The notes under the pieces: generated by a model | What the model was told of the DNA's origin: nothing | Seen by the model: the letters and a program-made list of their open reading frames with translations, nothing else | Databases searched by the model: none | Shown here: positions 1 through 9,205 of the stretch, in pieces | Numbering within the stretch: position 1 is the first letter of the stretch | Layout of the letters: the number at the start of each line of letters is the position of its first letter | Program-made: the position numbers and the translations under genes | Origin: Flavobacteriaceae bacterium PS02338 | GTDB lineage: Bacteria; Bacteroidota; Bacteroidia; Sphingobacteriales; Sphingobacteriaceae | Direction: 5' to 3' | Length of the DNA stretch: 64,000 nucleotides | Assembly: GCA_029959615.1 (NCBI GenBank) | Contig: JASCOD010000005.1 | Coordinates: forward strand, 248,001-312,000

Positions 1-3000
1 GATCACTATACCTTAGCCTCCCTAACGATGCTTTCATCTGGAAACGGCAAACTTGTACTACAGCAAAGCCAGGACGGTGAGATATTCGAAACCATACGGG
101 TACTCACCGATACAAATCCGGGCAACCCCAATTCCTACCCCAGTTACCTCACGGCAAATTTTACGAAGCAACAATCAGCAAGGTACAGGTTAACCTTCCA
201 GGGCGTCCTAAAAATAACGACACTTTCACTTTCTGGAGATGCCAGAATTGATAACTGGCTGTCAAAGGCTAATTTTCCGGGCAGCAAACCTTTACCAACA
301 TCAGCTGAAGTGACATTTTCAGACGATGATATCATAGCCGCCTCTTCGGTGATCGATTTAAGTACAATGCTGCAGGCGGATGGAAAGCTCGACTGGATGG
401 TTCCGTCCGGGGAGTGGACAATTTTAAGGATTGGGCATACACCAGTTGGACGAATGAACAAATCAGCTCCCACCACCGGTACCGGACTAGATTGCGACAA
501 ATTTACCAAGTCAGCCTTCGATTTTCACTGGAGCCAAATGTTCAAATCGATCCTACCTTTGATGCGCTCGCTGGAAGGCGGAAAGATAGGCCTGTTGATA
601 GATAGCTATGAACTAGGGTTACAGAACTGGTCCGCCAGCTTCCTCCAGGAATTTGAACAACGGAGACGATACAGCATATTACCTTTCCTGCCTGCATTGA
701 CCGGGAGGATGATAGATGATGTAACCACTACAGAACACTTCCTGAGAGATTTCCGACAGGCTCAGGGAGACGTTATGGCTGAGAATTATTATGGCCGCTT
801 TACGGAACTTTGCCATGCAAATGACATCATATCTTATACAGAACCATACGAGGGCGGTAACTTTGAAGAAATGAAGATTGGCCAGGCAGTTGACATCAGT
901 ATGGGGGAGTTTTGGGCAGGCCATACCATGTTGTACAATAACAGCATTTTGGACAGGACGATGAAAGTAGCTGCCTCCATTGCACACTCCAAAGGAGAGT
1001 CTATCGTAGGCGCAGAAGCTTTCACCGCAGAACCCGGTTCTGGCAAATGGCAGCAATACCCCTTTTCGATGAAGAGTTTGGGCGATTTCATGTTCACCAA
1101 AGGACTAACCCGCATCATTTTCCATCGTTATGCCCATCAACCACATCCAAATGCCCTGCCGGGAATGACCATGGGGCCTTGGGGCATCCACTTTGACCGC
1201 ACAAATACTTGGTTTTCAAAATCCGGAGAATGGATCAGATACCTCACCAGATGCCAATACATGCTCAGAATTGGTAACTTTGTAGCTGACATTGCCTATT
1301 ATGTGGGTCAAGAGGTTCCAGGACGTACAGTCAATCCAGAACAGACCAAATGGGCACCACCTATAGGATATGACTATGACCTGATCAACAATGCGGGTAT
1401 CCTTAAGGAATGTAGCATGAAAAATGGCAGGCTCGATAATGGCCATGGCATCAGCTACCGTATACTTGTTCTTCCTGGTATTGAAATCCTATCACTTGAC
1501 ATACTGAAAAGATTAGCAACGTTTGTGAACCAGGGACTAGTATTGGTAGGCGAAAAACCCAAGCAAAGTTTCGGGATTAAAGACCATACTGCCAATAGGG
1601 AATTTGAGATGTTGGTATCAAAGCTCTGGGGAAAAAGTGATAAAAACCTCGCTGGAAGGATTTTCCCTGAATCTGATTTGCGCAAAATCGTTCTTGAACT
1701 GGGCTTGACACCTGATTTCGAATATACTTCCAATCACGCCGATGCCGCCATCAACTATATCCACCGAAGTGAGGGGGAGAGGGATATCTACTTTGTTGCC
1801 AACAGGAGAAGAAGGACTGAAAATATCATCTGCCACTTCAGGACGTCCCTCCAATCTCCTGAACTTTGGGATCCTTTGACGGGCCAAACAGCTAGCCTAG
1901 CATTTTATAAACGGAAAGATAAGAGGATAACCCTACCCCTAGAACTTCCTGCTTCCGGTTCGGTATTTATCGTATTCAGTAATAAGCCCTCCAGAATGAG
2001 CTATCACTCGTTAGACCTCGATGGAAAACCATTAATAGGTATGAGCGAAGCTCTCCAGAAGTTCCGGGGCGTATATCCAACTACCCATAGTAATTTTACG
2101 ACCACCTGCCTTATCAAACCTGAGACCGACATTTCCCTTAGGGAAGACGGTTTCTACGGTGACCGCCGAACAGCCAACTATGCGGTCTATCCTGCCGCCG
2201 GGGAACTGTACTATGGACAGGGCCACGCCTGTAGTGGATTTACCGTCGGCAGGAATGGCGTTACCCTTTTTGAGCGGTCGGGCAATTTTATCGAAGCGGT
2301 ACTCTTCGTTGAAATAGCTATCTCTGGCTGGTCCCAGCTAACTATTGTTTACGAGCGCAATATTCCCACAGTATACCTGAACAATGAACCTATTAAAACC
2401 GGTACCCCATCAGGAAAAATCGTCCATCCATCTATTGGCGAGGCCTATCAGGATGATCTTGCGAGTTATTACAATGGCGAGATTTGCAATTTACGACTGA
2501 TGGATTACGCACTCAATCGTGACACAATCAGCCAGATGAAATTCAGGTTTGCTATGACCGATATCCACCAAGCCTTCACGCAGATCGGCGAGGCCCAAAT
2601 GCTCTGCCTATGGAAAAACGGCAGCTATCGCTTAACAAACCATCTTGGACAAGAGCAAAATTTCAAAGTCTCACAGCTTCCAGAAAAAGCGCTGGAACTG
2701 ACAGGAGATTGGCAGGTGAGGTTTCCTTCAAACTGCGGCGCCCCTGACCAGATTGAAATGCCATACCTATTGCCGTTGCAGCAACATGAACAGCCTGGCG
2801 TGCGTTACTTTTCAGGGACAGCCGAATATCTTCATGAATTCTCCTTTACTATTCCTGAGTATCCACACCAGATTATTTTAGATCTGGGAAGAGTTGAAGT
2901 TTTAGCTGAAACCAACTTGAACGGAGTAGCCTTTCCAGTGGTCTGGTCCCAACCCTATTGCCTTGATATCACCAAAGCAGTAAAGAATGGTATCAATCGG

Positions 3001-3294
3001 CTGAGCATAAAGGTCACCAACCTATGGCCTAACCGACTGATCGGGGATGAACAACTGCCGGAAGAGAACGAATATGCTATGCCGGCAACTGACAGCAAAT
3101 TGTCCATTGGAGGTGCCGGTGGGATAAAAAGACTCCCAGAATGGTATACCAAAGGTCAGGACAAACCTATTGGTGGCAGAATCACTTTCAGCACATGGAA
3201 ACATTATGGTAAGCATTCCCCGCTATTAGAATCCGGACTACAGGGGCCGGTGAGGATTATAGTAGGATATTTGCAGCCGCTGAAAAAAGGGTAA
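1..3294 (+). CDS. GH106-type glycoside hydrolase (probable alpha-L-rhamnosidase), 5' end outside window
   Basis: The frame is open from base 1 with no stop before the first ATG at 28, so the gene very probably starts left of the window. Counting from that ATG there are 1088 residues. Features resembling GH106 alpha-L-rhamnosidases are a DSYE motif (192-195), a TEPYEGGNF segment (271-279), an AEAFTAEPGSG segment (330-340) and FHRYAHQPH (366-374). The middle (about 670-840) looks like a LamG/concanavalin-like insert, and the C-terminus (about 890-1085) like a galactose-binding beta-sandwich. Family knowledge suggests removal of rhamnose from plant or pectic glycans outside the cytoplasm; the signal peptide would lie outside the window. 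GC content is above that of the chromosomal genes further right, consistent with cargo of the adjacent mobile element. Exact substrate is unknown. Confidence 0.72.
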   Translation, partial: DHYTLASLTMLSSGNGKLVLQQSQDGEIFETIRVLTDTNPGNPNSYPSYLTANFTKQQSARYRLTFQGVLKITTLSLSGDARIDNWLSKANFPGSKPLPTSAEVTFSDDDIIAASSVIDLSTMLQADGKLDWMVPSGEWTILRIGHTPVGRMNKSAPTTGTGLDCDKFTKSAFDFHWSQMFKSILPLMRSLEGGKIGLLIDSYELGLQNWSASFLQEFEQRRRYSILPFLPALTGRMIDDVTTTEHFLRDFRQAQGDVMAENYYGRFTELCHANDIISYTEPYEGGNFEEMKIGQAVDISMGEFWAGHTMLYNNSILDRTMKVAASIAHSKGESIVGAEAFTAEPGSGKWQQYPFSMKSLGDFMFTKGLTRIIFHRYAHQPHPNALPGMTMGPWGIHFDRTNTWFSKSGEWIRYLTRCQYMLRIGNFVADIAYYVGQEVPGRTVNPEQTKWAPPIGYDYDLINNAGILKECSMKNGRLDNGHGISYRILVLPGIEILSLDILKRLATFVNQGLVLVGEKPKQSFGIKDHTANREFEMLVSKLWGKSDKNLAGRIFPESDLRKIVLELGLTPDFEYTSNHADAAINYIHRSEGERDIYFVANRRRRTENIICHFRTSLQSPELWDPLTGQTASLAFYKRKDKRITLPLELPASGSVFIVFSNKPSRMSYHSLDLDGKPLIGMSEALQKFRGVYPTTHSNFTTTCLIKPETDISLREDGFYGDRRTANYAVYPAAGELYYGQGHACSGFTVGRNGVTLFERSGNFIEAVLFVEIAISGWSQLTIVYERNIPTVYLNNEPIKTGTPSGKIVHPSIGEAYQDDLASYYNGEICNLRLMDYALNRDTISQMKFRFAMTDIHQAFTQIGEAQMLCLWKNGSYRLTNHLGQEQNFKVSQLPEKALELTGDWQVRFPSNCGAPDQIEMPYLLPLQQHEQPGVRYFSGTAEYLHEFSFTIPEYPHQIILDLGRVEVLAETNLNGVAFPVVWSQPYCLDITKAVKNGINRLSIKVTNLWPNRLIGDEQLPEENEYAMPATDSKLSIGGAGGIKRLPEWYTKGQDKPIGGRITFSTWKHYGKHSPLLESGLQGPVRIIVGYLQPLKKG

Positions 3295-3573
3295 AATATT
3301 CATTCTGTTAATCATCATTTTGGTTGCACATGAGATAGCTTCGACATTTCGATAAGATGGGACGAAAAGCCAGAGCATGCTGTCCGAAAGGGGACAAAAA
3401 ATATTTTCTTTTTAGCAACACCTTTCATTAAAAGCCCATAAGCAAAGATACCGGACCAATGGCACCAGTCCCATTCCACACAATTGCAAATTACCCATCA
3501 AATGTCTTAATAACAATGGCGAATATCCAGAATTGATCTGATGGTTATCATATTTATATCTGTTTCATCTGAA
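3295..3573. other. Gene-free stretch after the glycoside hydrolase
   Basis: No convincing reading frame. A short dyad (TGTCC/GGACA around 3388-3403) is followed by an A-run and then a T-rich stretch (about 3409-3415). It could be a weak terminator for the upstream gene, but the geometry is poor. The right end leads into the promoter of the next small gene. Confidence 0.4.
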
Positions 3574-3581
3574 TATCTTTG
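3574..3581 (+). promoter_or_regulatory. Bacteroidota -7 promoter box (TATCTTTG)
   Basis: Exact match to the TAnnTTTG consensus, 17 bases before the ATG at 3599. No clear TTTG -33 element was seen. It supports 3599 as a genuine start, not an internal Met of a decayed longer gene. Confidence 0.5.
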
Positions 3582-3598
3582 TAAAAAAAAATTGGACC

Positions 3599-3802
3599 AT
3601 GAACAAAATTTCAGAAAGCAAACCGGCCAAGCTGTGCTATGAACATCTTGGCGGCAAACTGGGCGCTTTATTATTGGAGCAATTCCTGATCAAAGGATGG
3701 TTGAAAAAAACCGTGTCAGGAGGCAAAGATTTCCAGATTACCGAAAAGGGAGCATTGGAATTTATGAAACTGGGTGTGGACCTGTCATTGATCAAATCCT
3801 GA
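3599..3802 (+). CDS. Small ArsR-type regulator C-terminal-like protein (67 aa)
   Basis: The 67-residue product carries the pattern CYEHLGGKLGALLLEQFL (13-30) followed by a short winged-helix-like end (FQITEKGALEFMKLGV). This matches the C-terminal segment of a group of ArsR-family regulators in which CYDHLAGKLG is conserved. The N-terminal DNA-binding helix-turn-helix of that family is absent, and nothing upstream restores it. A TAnnTTTG box just upstream suggests it is expressed as a separate gene. It may be a dominant-negative or ligand-binding remnant, or a degraded regulator. Function is not established. Confidence 0.5.
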   Translation: MNKISESKPAKLCYEHLGGKLGALLLEQFLIKGWLKKTVSGGKDFQITEKGALEFMKLGVDLSLIKS

Positions 3803-4200
3803 TCAATGTAACAGAAAAGCAGATTCCAACTAGCTGTTTGCCTTCAACAGATCTTCACCAATGCTCCTGCGATGCCACGGCGGCACTACCAATTTATAAA
3901 ACGAGAAAGCTCCTAAACTTATCAAATTGCATTACATCCTTCAAACGAATAAAGTATGTCCCCGAAGATTTCACTTAAGTCAACACAGAAAACACCAAAT
4001 CAGGCAGGAAATATCACGGACTTAACCGAAATCACAGCCACTTTCAAGAACGGCAATCAAACTTGTTAAAAAGTAGAAAACTACAATATCAGGAATATCC
4101 CCCTACAAACCTTTAAGCCACAAATATCCAAAATATTTAGCCTATGCCAATGGGATCCATCTGGATACAAAATGACATGTCCAACATTTAACTAGTACGT
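3803..4200. other. Gene-free stretch, nothing recognised
   Basis: About 400 bases between the small plus-strand gene and the RadC-like gene on the other strand. Short open frames here overlap the preceding gene or lack family features. No strong hairpin, tRNA or repeat was seen. Confidence 0.5.
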
Positions 4201-4674
4201 CTATGCTTCCATATAACCTCCTTCAGCGAGTGAAACAAACCCCTCACCTGAAATAATCAGATGGTCCTGTACGGGAATTTCCAATATCTTTCCGGCTTCC
4301 ACCAATCTATTGGTCACCTTGATATCCTGGCTGCTCGGCCTTAGGTTCCCACTGGGATGGTTATGTGCCACGACAATGGAACATGCACAGGCCTTAAGTG
4401 CCACACTGAATACCATTCTGGTGTCCACGACCACACCGGTAAAACCACCTGTAGAAAGTTCTACAATCCCCAATACGCTTCCCCTATTGTTGAGCAGTAC
4501 CATGCAGAACTGCTCACAGAACTCAATCTTATCGGCATTCCAAAACCCCAATAGGACTTCATAAATATCCTTCGCACATTTCACGATAGGCCTCTGACTG
4601 GGTCTGATTTTCGGACGATAGCTTAAAGTTACTTCCGCTACCGTACTTAACTCCGCTCTTGATAAAACTTCCAT
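4201..4674 (-). CDS. RadC-like JAB/MPN domain protein
   Basis: The 157-residue product has the JAMM metal-site signature HNHPSGNLRPSSQD (H-x-H-x7-S-x2-D), with upstream blocks RPKIRPSQRP, ELSTGGFTGVVVD and KACACSIVVAH that are typical of RadC-family proteins on Bacteroidota conjugative elements. The start at 4674 (MEVLSRAEL) is preferred; an in-frame ATG at 4716 would add 14 atypical residues. Despite the RadC name, the family has no proven DNA-repair role. It is a common accessory gene of integrated elements, which fits the mobilization genes to its right. Confidence 0.85.
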   Translation of the reverse strand: MEVLSRAELSTVAEVTLSYRPKIRPSQRPIVKCAKDIYEVLLGFWNADKIEFCEQFCMVLLNNRGSVLGIVELSTGGFTGVVVDTRMVFSVALKACACSIVVAHNHPSGNLRPSSQDIKVTNRLVEAGKILEIPVQDHLIISGEGFVSLAEGGYMEA

Positions 4675-4955
4675 AATCTTTAGTTTAAATGAATAAAAAT
4701 TGATTTGGAAGCCCACAAGCCATATTCCGAGATTAAGGGCAAAGTGGAGACGGGCAAAATGCGGAGGCTCCCGACACCGTCGGGATACCCATTTTGTCCG
4801 TACGACTTTGGCGAAGCGAACCCGTATCTAGGAATAGGGTTAAATTTGCGCAAGATCAAATAACAACAAATGCACAGTTAAAAAAATACACCAGCACTAA
4901 ATCTAAATAAAAAAGGCAGTTTAATTTTATGTCACCAGGTACTGCCGACAAGCAT
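4675..4955. other. Intergenic stretch between divergent element genes
   Basis: Spacer between the RadC-like gene (minus) and the 77-residue gene (plus). It contains a locally GC-rich patch (about 4750-4835) with the short dyad CCCGACACCGTCGGG, in otherwise AT-rich DNA. No gene was recognised. It may be a regulatory or transfer-related site. Confidence 0.35.
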
Positions 4956-4963
4956 TATATTTG
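4956..4963 (+). promoter_or_regulatory. Bacteroidota -7 promoter box (TATATTTG)
   Basis: Exact TAnnTTTG match ending only 5 bases before the ATG at 4969. Because the -7 box normally ends a few bases before the transcription start, the resulting mRNA would be leaderless or nearly so. Confidence 0.5.
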
Positions 4964-4968
4964 CAACA

Positions 4969-5202
4969 ATGAGTCTACCATTACGTATCACCTATAACGG
5001 ACAGGATTACAGCTATACCATACTTAGCAAAAAGATCGAAAATGACATCACCGAAATTAAGATCGAGCTTAATGGTGAAGAGCTGACCATATCCCGAAAT
5101 ACTTTGGGCGAATGGGATGTTCTGGAAAGAACCATCAACGATGAGCAGGGTCTATTGAAGGAAATCGCCCGTAATGTAGCGCTTCGCTACCGGTTGAGAT
5201 AA
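4969..5202 (+). CDS. Conserved hypothetical small protein (77 aa)
   Basis: A small acidic beta-rich protein of 77 residues with no membrane segment or signal peptide and no recognised catalytic motif. Its alternating hydrophobic strands (YSYTILSKK, ITEIKIELNGEELTIS) suggest a compact beta-sheet fold. It sits alone between RadC-like and mobC genes of opposite orientation, behind a good promoter box, so it is likely a real accessory gene of the element. Function is unknown. Confidence 0.6.
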   Translation: MSLPLRITYNGQDYSYTILSKKIENDITEIKIELNGEELTISRNTLGEWDVLERTINDEQGLLKEIARNVALRYRLR

Positions 5203-5457
5203 TGGTTAATATCCTTTCATAATTTTGACATTAATCTATCACAACTGGTCGATCCAACAGACCTTCAAGTAACCTTTACCACGCGTGACTTTGTTAGCTA
5301 AACCTGACTGAAGGAGCATCCGGCTACTACCGTCGGGAATAGCGGAAAACGTAAGGCAGGGCTCCCGCACAGCCACTAAATTTCTCATGCATTATCAGCT
5401 AAACTACCTCCAAAAATTTATTCAGTCCTCGGATTTCCAGTATAGAAAGCACCGAGT
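5203..5457. other. Intergenic stretch between convergent genes
   Basis: Spacer between the 77-residue gene and the end of mobC. It has a GC-rich patch (about 5325-5370) that includes the sequence CTACCGTCGGGAATAGCGG, related in composition to the patch at 4750-4835. No gene or clear terminator hairpin with a T-run was identified. Confidence 0.35.
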
Positions 5458-7545
5458 CTAAAAGGAAACAGGTGGACCTCCCATGTTCTGCCCCTTTCCC
5501 TTCTTCTTCGCCCTCCCCCCTTTTTTGATAGTAGCTTTAGCAGACTTAGCCCCGGACTGTTGCACACTGCCAGCGTCATTATCAGCCGCAGCAGCATTTC
5601 TGGCTGAAATACGTTTGAACTCCAATTCGACCAAATCTGCTACCTGTCTCTTGATCTTGTCATAGTTTTCAGCGATCTCCTCCCTGGAAACTCGGGTAAT
5701 CAAAGGAATGTTTGTATAGGCCCCCTCTTCCCTTGCAATAGCATTGTGATCATTCTGGATTTCGCTATGGAACATCTTCAACCCAATCTTCTGCTCGGGG
5801 TTATCTGCTATGAACCCCACAAATTCCCCTGAGGACAGCGCAGCGATCTTGCTTGCCGGAATGGCATAGTCCATCTGAGTAGACCTGGAAATCGAAATAT
5901 CAGAAGAGCTGATGTTCCTGCTTTCCTTGTCCTGCAAGATCTTGCCAAAGCTTTCCGACAGCTTCTTTGCCGTATCGCCCGTCACCTGCCCAGCAATCAC
6001 GTTGCCCACAATGCCCGTAATGACCTCCGCCTGTTCGGCACCATAATCCTTTTTCAATTGGCTGAAATCTTGCACAGCCAAAGTGGTCGCAACCTTGTTG
6101 CTCCTTGCCGTAGCAATCAAGCTGTCCATGTTATTGAAATAGATGGTCGGGAATTCATCGAAGACCAGGCTGCTCTTTAGCTGGCCCCTACGATTGACCA
6201 ATTTAATCATCCTGGAAATGTACAGCGACAGCACCGCCCCATAGGTCTGCAACTTCTGCGGATTATTGCCCACACAAATTACCTTTGGTTCCTTGGGGTT
6301 ATTCACATCCAAGGTAAAATCATTGCCCGAAAGTACGTAATAGAGCGAGGCCGAGGCCAATCTGGCCAGCCCGATCTTGGCACTGGCAATCTGCCCCTCC
6401 AGTTGCGCACTGGCATTGTTCTGCCAGGCCGAGATAAAGGGATTGATCAGCACCTGTATTTCCGGTTGCCCGTTCAGCACCGCAAACAAGCGGTCATAAT
6501 CCACCTGCATCAGCTCGATCACATGCGGCAGCGTGCAATATCTGCCATTGTCATAGCAGCGCAAATACCATATGATGGCCGTTAAGAAATTGATCGGACT
6601 TTCCACAAAGAAATCCCCCTGCTTTTTGATCCAGTCCCTATTCAGCCCCATCATGATGGTCCGGGAGGCTTCGGTCGCATCGGTCAGGTCGTTCATGCTC
6701 TGCGGGTCGAGCGGATTACAGCGGTGTGTGCGGTCCAAATCATCAAAATTAATCACATAGAACTTTGGCCTGACCTGATAGTTGCTTTGGTATTGCAGCA
6801 GCTTGTTATAGGCGATCTTCGACAGGTCATCGAACTTGAAATCGTATAGAAACATCGAAAATCCCTTCCGCAGGTGCTGGTCGATGATATGGCGGATGAC
6901 AAAATAGGACTTGCCGGCGCCAGGCGTTCCCGCCACCAACAGCCCCCGAAAGGGATTGATGATATTGATCCAACTGTACCTCTCCTCCTGCTTGAGTTTA
7001 TAAATGGCAGGCAGGTTGACCGAATATTCATTTTCCAGCAAGCGTTCCTCCTGCGGAAAGGTCTCGTTCTCCAAATTAAAGATATCCTTTGCCAAGCTGC
7101 CCTTGATCAAACGGCTCAGCCTTACCCCGCCGTTGAGCACCAAAAGATATCCCACAAGGCTTAGGGCAATATACAGGACTGCCATCCATAGATTTGCAAG
7201 GGGTAGGTAAAGCGAAAGAAAGGCTAGCCAGTAGACCGTTAGGCCAGCTGCGATACTGAGCAGGATACTTTTACGGTCCGCCTTTTCATCCTTCCTGCCC
7301 TTAGCCCCCAAAAGACTGATGGCCAGACACAGCAATGCGGCACATTTGGCCCTGAACAATCCATCAAATAGACCTAGCTTTGCAATATTGCCGACCAACC
7401 GATCAGTAATCTCCGCCGTCAGACCCAGTTCCCTGAACGCTTTGTAGCAAAGGATATAAAAATGGATGGCCAATATAAATAGGCTGATCAGCCTGGTCAG
7501 ATCAATGATCTTTCGCAAGCCCTGTATATCTTCTCCCGTCTGCAT
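5458..7545 (-). CDS. mobC: Type IV coupling protein / MobC-type conjugal transfer ATPase
   Basis: The 695-residue protein has hydrophobic N-terminal segments (about 14-35, 65-80 and 95-138), Walker A GTPGAGKS (206-213) and Walker B SLVFDEFPT (459-467). The layout is that of TraG/TraD/VirD4 coupling proteins, which dock the relaxase-bound strand at the inner membrane and power transfer. The C-terminus is basic and low-complexity (GGRAKKKGKG). It is last in a minus-strand mobA-mobB-mobC run, 8 bases after mobB. In Bacteroidota elements this three-gene order is standard. Carrying its own coupling protein means the element brings both relaxosome and ATPase. Mating-pore genes are not in this window and may lie to the left. 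Confidence 0.88.
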   Translation of the reverse strand: MQTGEDIQGLRKIIDLTRLISLFILAIHFYILCYKAFRELGLTAEITDRLVGNIAKLGLFDGLFRAKCAALLCLAISLLGAKGRKDEKADRKSILLSIAAGLTVYWLAFLSLYLPLANLWMAVLYIALSLVGYLLVLNGGVRLSRLIKGSLAKDIFNLENETFPQEERLLENEYSVNLPAIYKLKQEERYSWINIINPFRGLLVAGTPGAGKSYFVIRHIIDQHLRKGFSMFLYDFKFDDLSKIAYNKLLQYQSNYQVRPKFYVINFDDLDRTHRCNPLDPQSMNDLTDATEASRTIMMGLNRDWIKKQGDFFVESPINFLTAIIWYLRCYDNGRYCTLPHVIELMQVDYDRLFAVLNGQPEIQVLINPFISAWQNNASAQLEGQIASAKIGLARLASASLYYVLSGNDFTLDVNNPKEPKVICVGNNPQKLQTYGAVLSLYISRMIKLVNRRGQLKSSLVFDEFPTIYFNNMDSLIATARSNKVATTLAVQDFSQLKKDYGAEQAEVITGIVGNVIAGQVTGDTAKKLSESFGKILQDKESRNISSSDISISRSTQMDYAIPASKIAALSSGEFVGFIADNPEQKIGLKMFHSEIQNDHNAIAREEGAYTNIPLITRVSREEIAENYDKIKRQVADLVELEFKRISARNAAAADNDAGSVQQSGAKSAKATIKKGGRAKKKGKGQNMGGPPVSF

Positions 7546-7553
7546 AATTTCCC

Positions 7554-8813
7554 TTAAATATTAAGCTGTTGCTGTTTTTTCTTTTTCTTCCTGCGCTTTG
7601 GCATACCTCCACCAAAATCCTGCTGGGCCGGAGCCAATATCCCTTCCAACAAATTCCTATCGTCCGATACCAATGGCCGTCCCTGGTCCAGTTCCAAATG
7701 GCCCAGCGCCCCCTTACAGGGCAGCTGGGCCATCATCGTTCTAGTGATGACTTCGACCGGACCAACCAAGCGCTCCGATACCGTCTTTGCACTATAGGCC
7801 TTACCCAGATCGGAACCATTGAACACGCATTTACTTCGATGGTCTACGTAGGTCATCCCAAAAACCAATCCTTGGACGTTTTCCCTGAAGAGTACCGTGA
7901 TGCCCTGTTGCTCCGCCTCCTTGATAAACTTGTTTTTGGTCAGCAATCTGGAGGGACTGAATAGACTTTCGATACGTGCTTTCAGCTCATCCCGATAGGG
8001 ATTTCTGGCCTTGCCCAACTTCACAAACCTTGCTTCCAGATTTCGCAATGTCGGACGGATGGCAAAGGCACAGGCCTTGATCGGCACGCCTATTTGTTCT
8101 CCCTTGTCATTGACCACCGAATAGATCAACCCCTTCTTTTTGAACATCTCCGTATGTTCCTCCCCACGGATGGCCACTACACCAAAGCATTTCAGCACCG
8201 CATTGTATTCGGCCAGTGAGCTGAACTTATAGTCCCGATTTACCGCCGTCAGCACATTGCTGATTGCCCTTTTGGTGGGCATGCGACCATACTTGATTTT
8301 CTGGGCATCTATCTTTTTGATCTTTGGATAAAGGCTTGCTTCCCTACTTTCCGCTTTGACCAATTTAAACTCCAGCTCAATTGCCTTTCTTGCCGGCTCG
8401 GATTTTTCCAGCCCGATATTGTGCAAATCAATCCTTTTGCCTTCAGCGGTAATATTGGTCGTTACGATATGCACATGGGTATGGGCGGCATCCAAATGCC
8501 TATAGGCCAAAAAGGGCTGGTCACCAAAACCTATCCTTTCCATATAGTCCAGCCCAATCTGCTGCAATTTGCCATCCTCCAGTTTTTCTTTGGAATGGAA
8601 GTTTAGGGTAATGTGTATGGCATTGGTCTTCACATTGGGTTTTAGCCTCAACAGGTGGTTAAACCTGTTCATCTTCTGCTCCCTTGAGAGCTGCTCGGCA
8701 TTACCGGCGAAACCACTTGCCAAAATGAGCCTTGCCTCTCCTTCAGTCACCTTGTTCTCATTGTAATAGAGGATGCCTCGCATTTTCTGTGAGGGGGTTA
8801 TTTTTGCAACCAT
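7554..8813 (-). CDS. mobB: MobB-type relaxase (HUH endonuclease)
   Basis: The 419-residue product starts with the relaxase motif I region, with candidate catalytic tyrosines in ILYYNENKV (14-22). It carries the metal-binding histidine triad HTHVH (111-115) of MOBP/relaxase family proteins. It would nick oriT, attach covalently to the 5' end and be exported through the coupling protein. Its start overlaps the end of mobA by 16 bases, indicating translational coupling. The C-terminus is lysine-rich (RRKKKKKQQQ). It is a full-length family member with no sign of damage. Confidence 0.9.
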   Translation of the reverse strand: MVAKITPSQKMRGILYYNENKVTEGEARLILASGFAGNAEQLSREQKMNRFNHLLRLKPNVKTNAIHITLNFHSKEKLEDGKLQQIGLDYMERIGFGDQPFLAYRHLDAAHTHVHIVTTNITAEGKRIDLHNIGLEKSEPARKAIELEFKLVKAESREASLYPKIKKIDAQKIKYGRMPTKRAISNVLTAVNRDYKFSSLAEYNAVLKCFGVVAIRGEEHTEMFKKKGLIYSVVNDKGEQIGVPIKACAFAIRPTLRNLEARFVKLGKARNPYRDELKARIESLFSPSRLLTKNKFIKEAEQQGITVLFRENVQGLVFGMTYVDHRSKCVFNGSDLGKAYSAKTVSERLVGPVEVITRTMMAQLPCKGALGHLELDQGRPLVSDDRNLLEGILAPAQQDFGGGMPKRRKKKKKQQQLNI

Positions 8814-9205
8814 TTTTCTGCCAGTTTGGAAACCATATCGAGCAATCTATCTACCTTCTCCCCTACATTTTTGTAGAGCTCCGCCGTCTGCATTGCATAA
8901 TAGCTGCGCTGGTTTTCAGCTGCCGCTCCATTAAATTTCCGTACCACCTGGTTAATATTGATGCCAATGGATTTGAGTTCCTTACGTATACCGGCCAGTT
9001 CTTCCATCACAGGGTTCATTGTAGCATCCTGCTGGTAGATTCTGATACGCTGCCCGTTCAATATCTTACGGCTCACCTCGGCAATCGATGGGCTATGGCT
9101 TTCCTTTTGCAGCTTTTCCAGTTTCTTGAACAAGGTTTCCGATACCCTGATAATAAGGTTATGGCTCAATAAGTCTTCGCTATTGGGCAGTTTCTTTCTT
9201 GGCAT
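8798..9205 (-). CDS. mobA: MobA-type relaxosome accessory protein
   Basis: With the start at 9205 (MPRKKLPNSEDLL) the product has 135 residues. It reads as a ribbon-helix-helix-like DNA-binding N-terminus (LLSHNLIIRVSETLFKKLEK) followed by the helix GININQVVRKFNG, a signature of MobC/BmgB-type mobilization accessory proteins. The in-frame ATG at 9301 would add 32 basic residues that do not fit the family. It should bind oriT and help load the relaxase. It is first in the minus-strand mob operon, so oriT is expected just upstream (right) of 9205. Confidence 0.82.
   Translation of the reverse strand: MPRKKLPNSEDLLSHNLIIRVSETLFKKLEKLQKESHSPSIAEVSRKILNGQRIRIYQQDATMNPVMEELAGIRKELKSIGININQVVRKFNGAAAENQRSYYAMQTAELYKNVGEKVDRLLDMVSKLAEKWLQK

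Noticed and set aside
3697..3978. 93-residue plus-strand frame
   Set aside because: It overlaps the ArsR-tail gene in another frame, has mixed low-complexity composition and no family resemblance.
4201..4674. DNA repair protein RadC as a housekeeping gene
   Set aside because: Short form with JAB domain only and located in the mobile element; it is the element-associated RadC-like type.
1..5000. Second copy of the tRNA-Ala 3' end as left attachment site
   Set aside because: Scanning by eye found no duplicate of the tRNA 3' segment in the window; large serine integrases need only a very short common core and the left end may be outside.
8732..9172. 146-residue plus-strand frame across mobA/mobB
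   Set aside because: Opposite strand to two recognised mobilization genes; no motif of its own.
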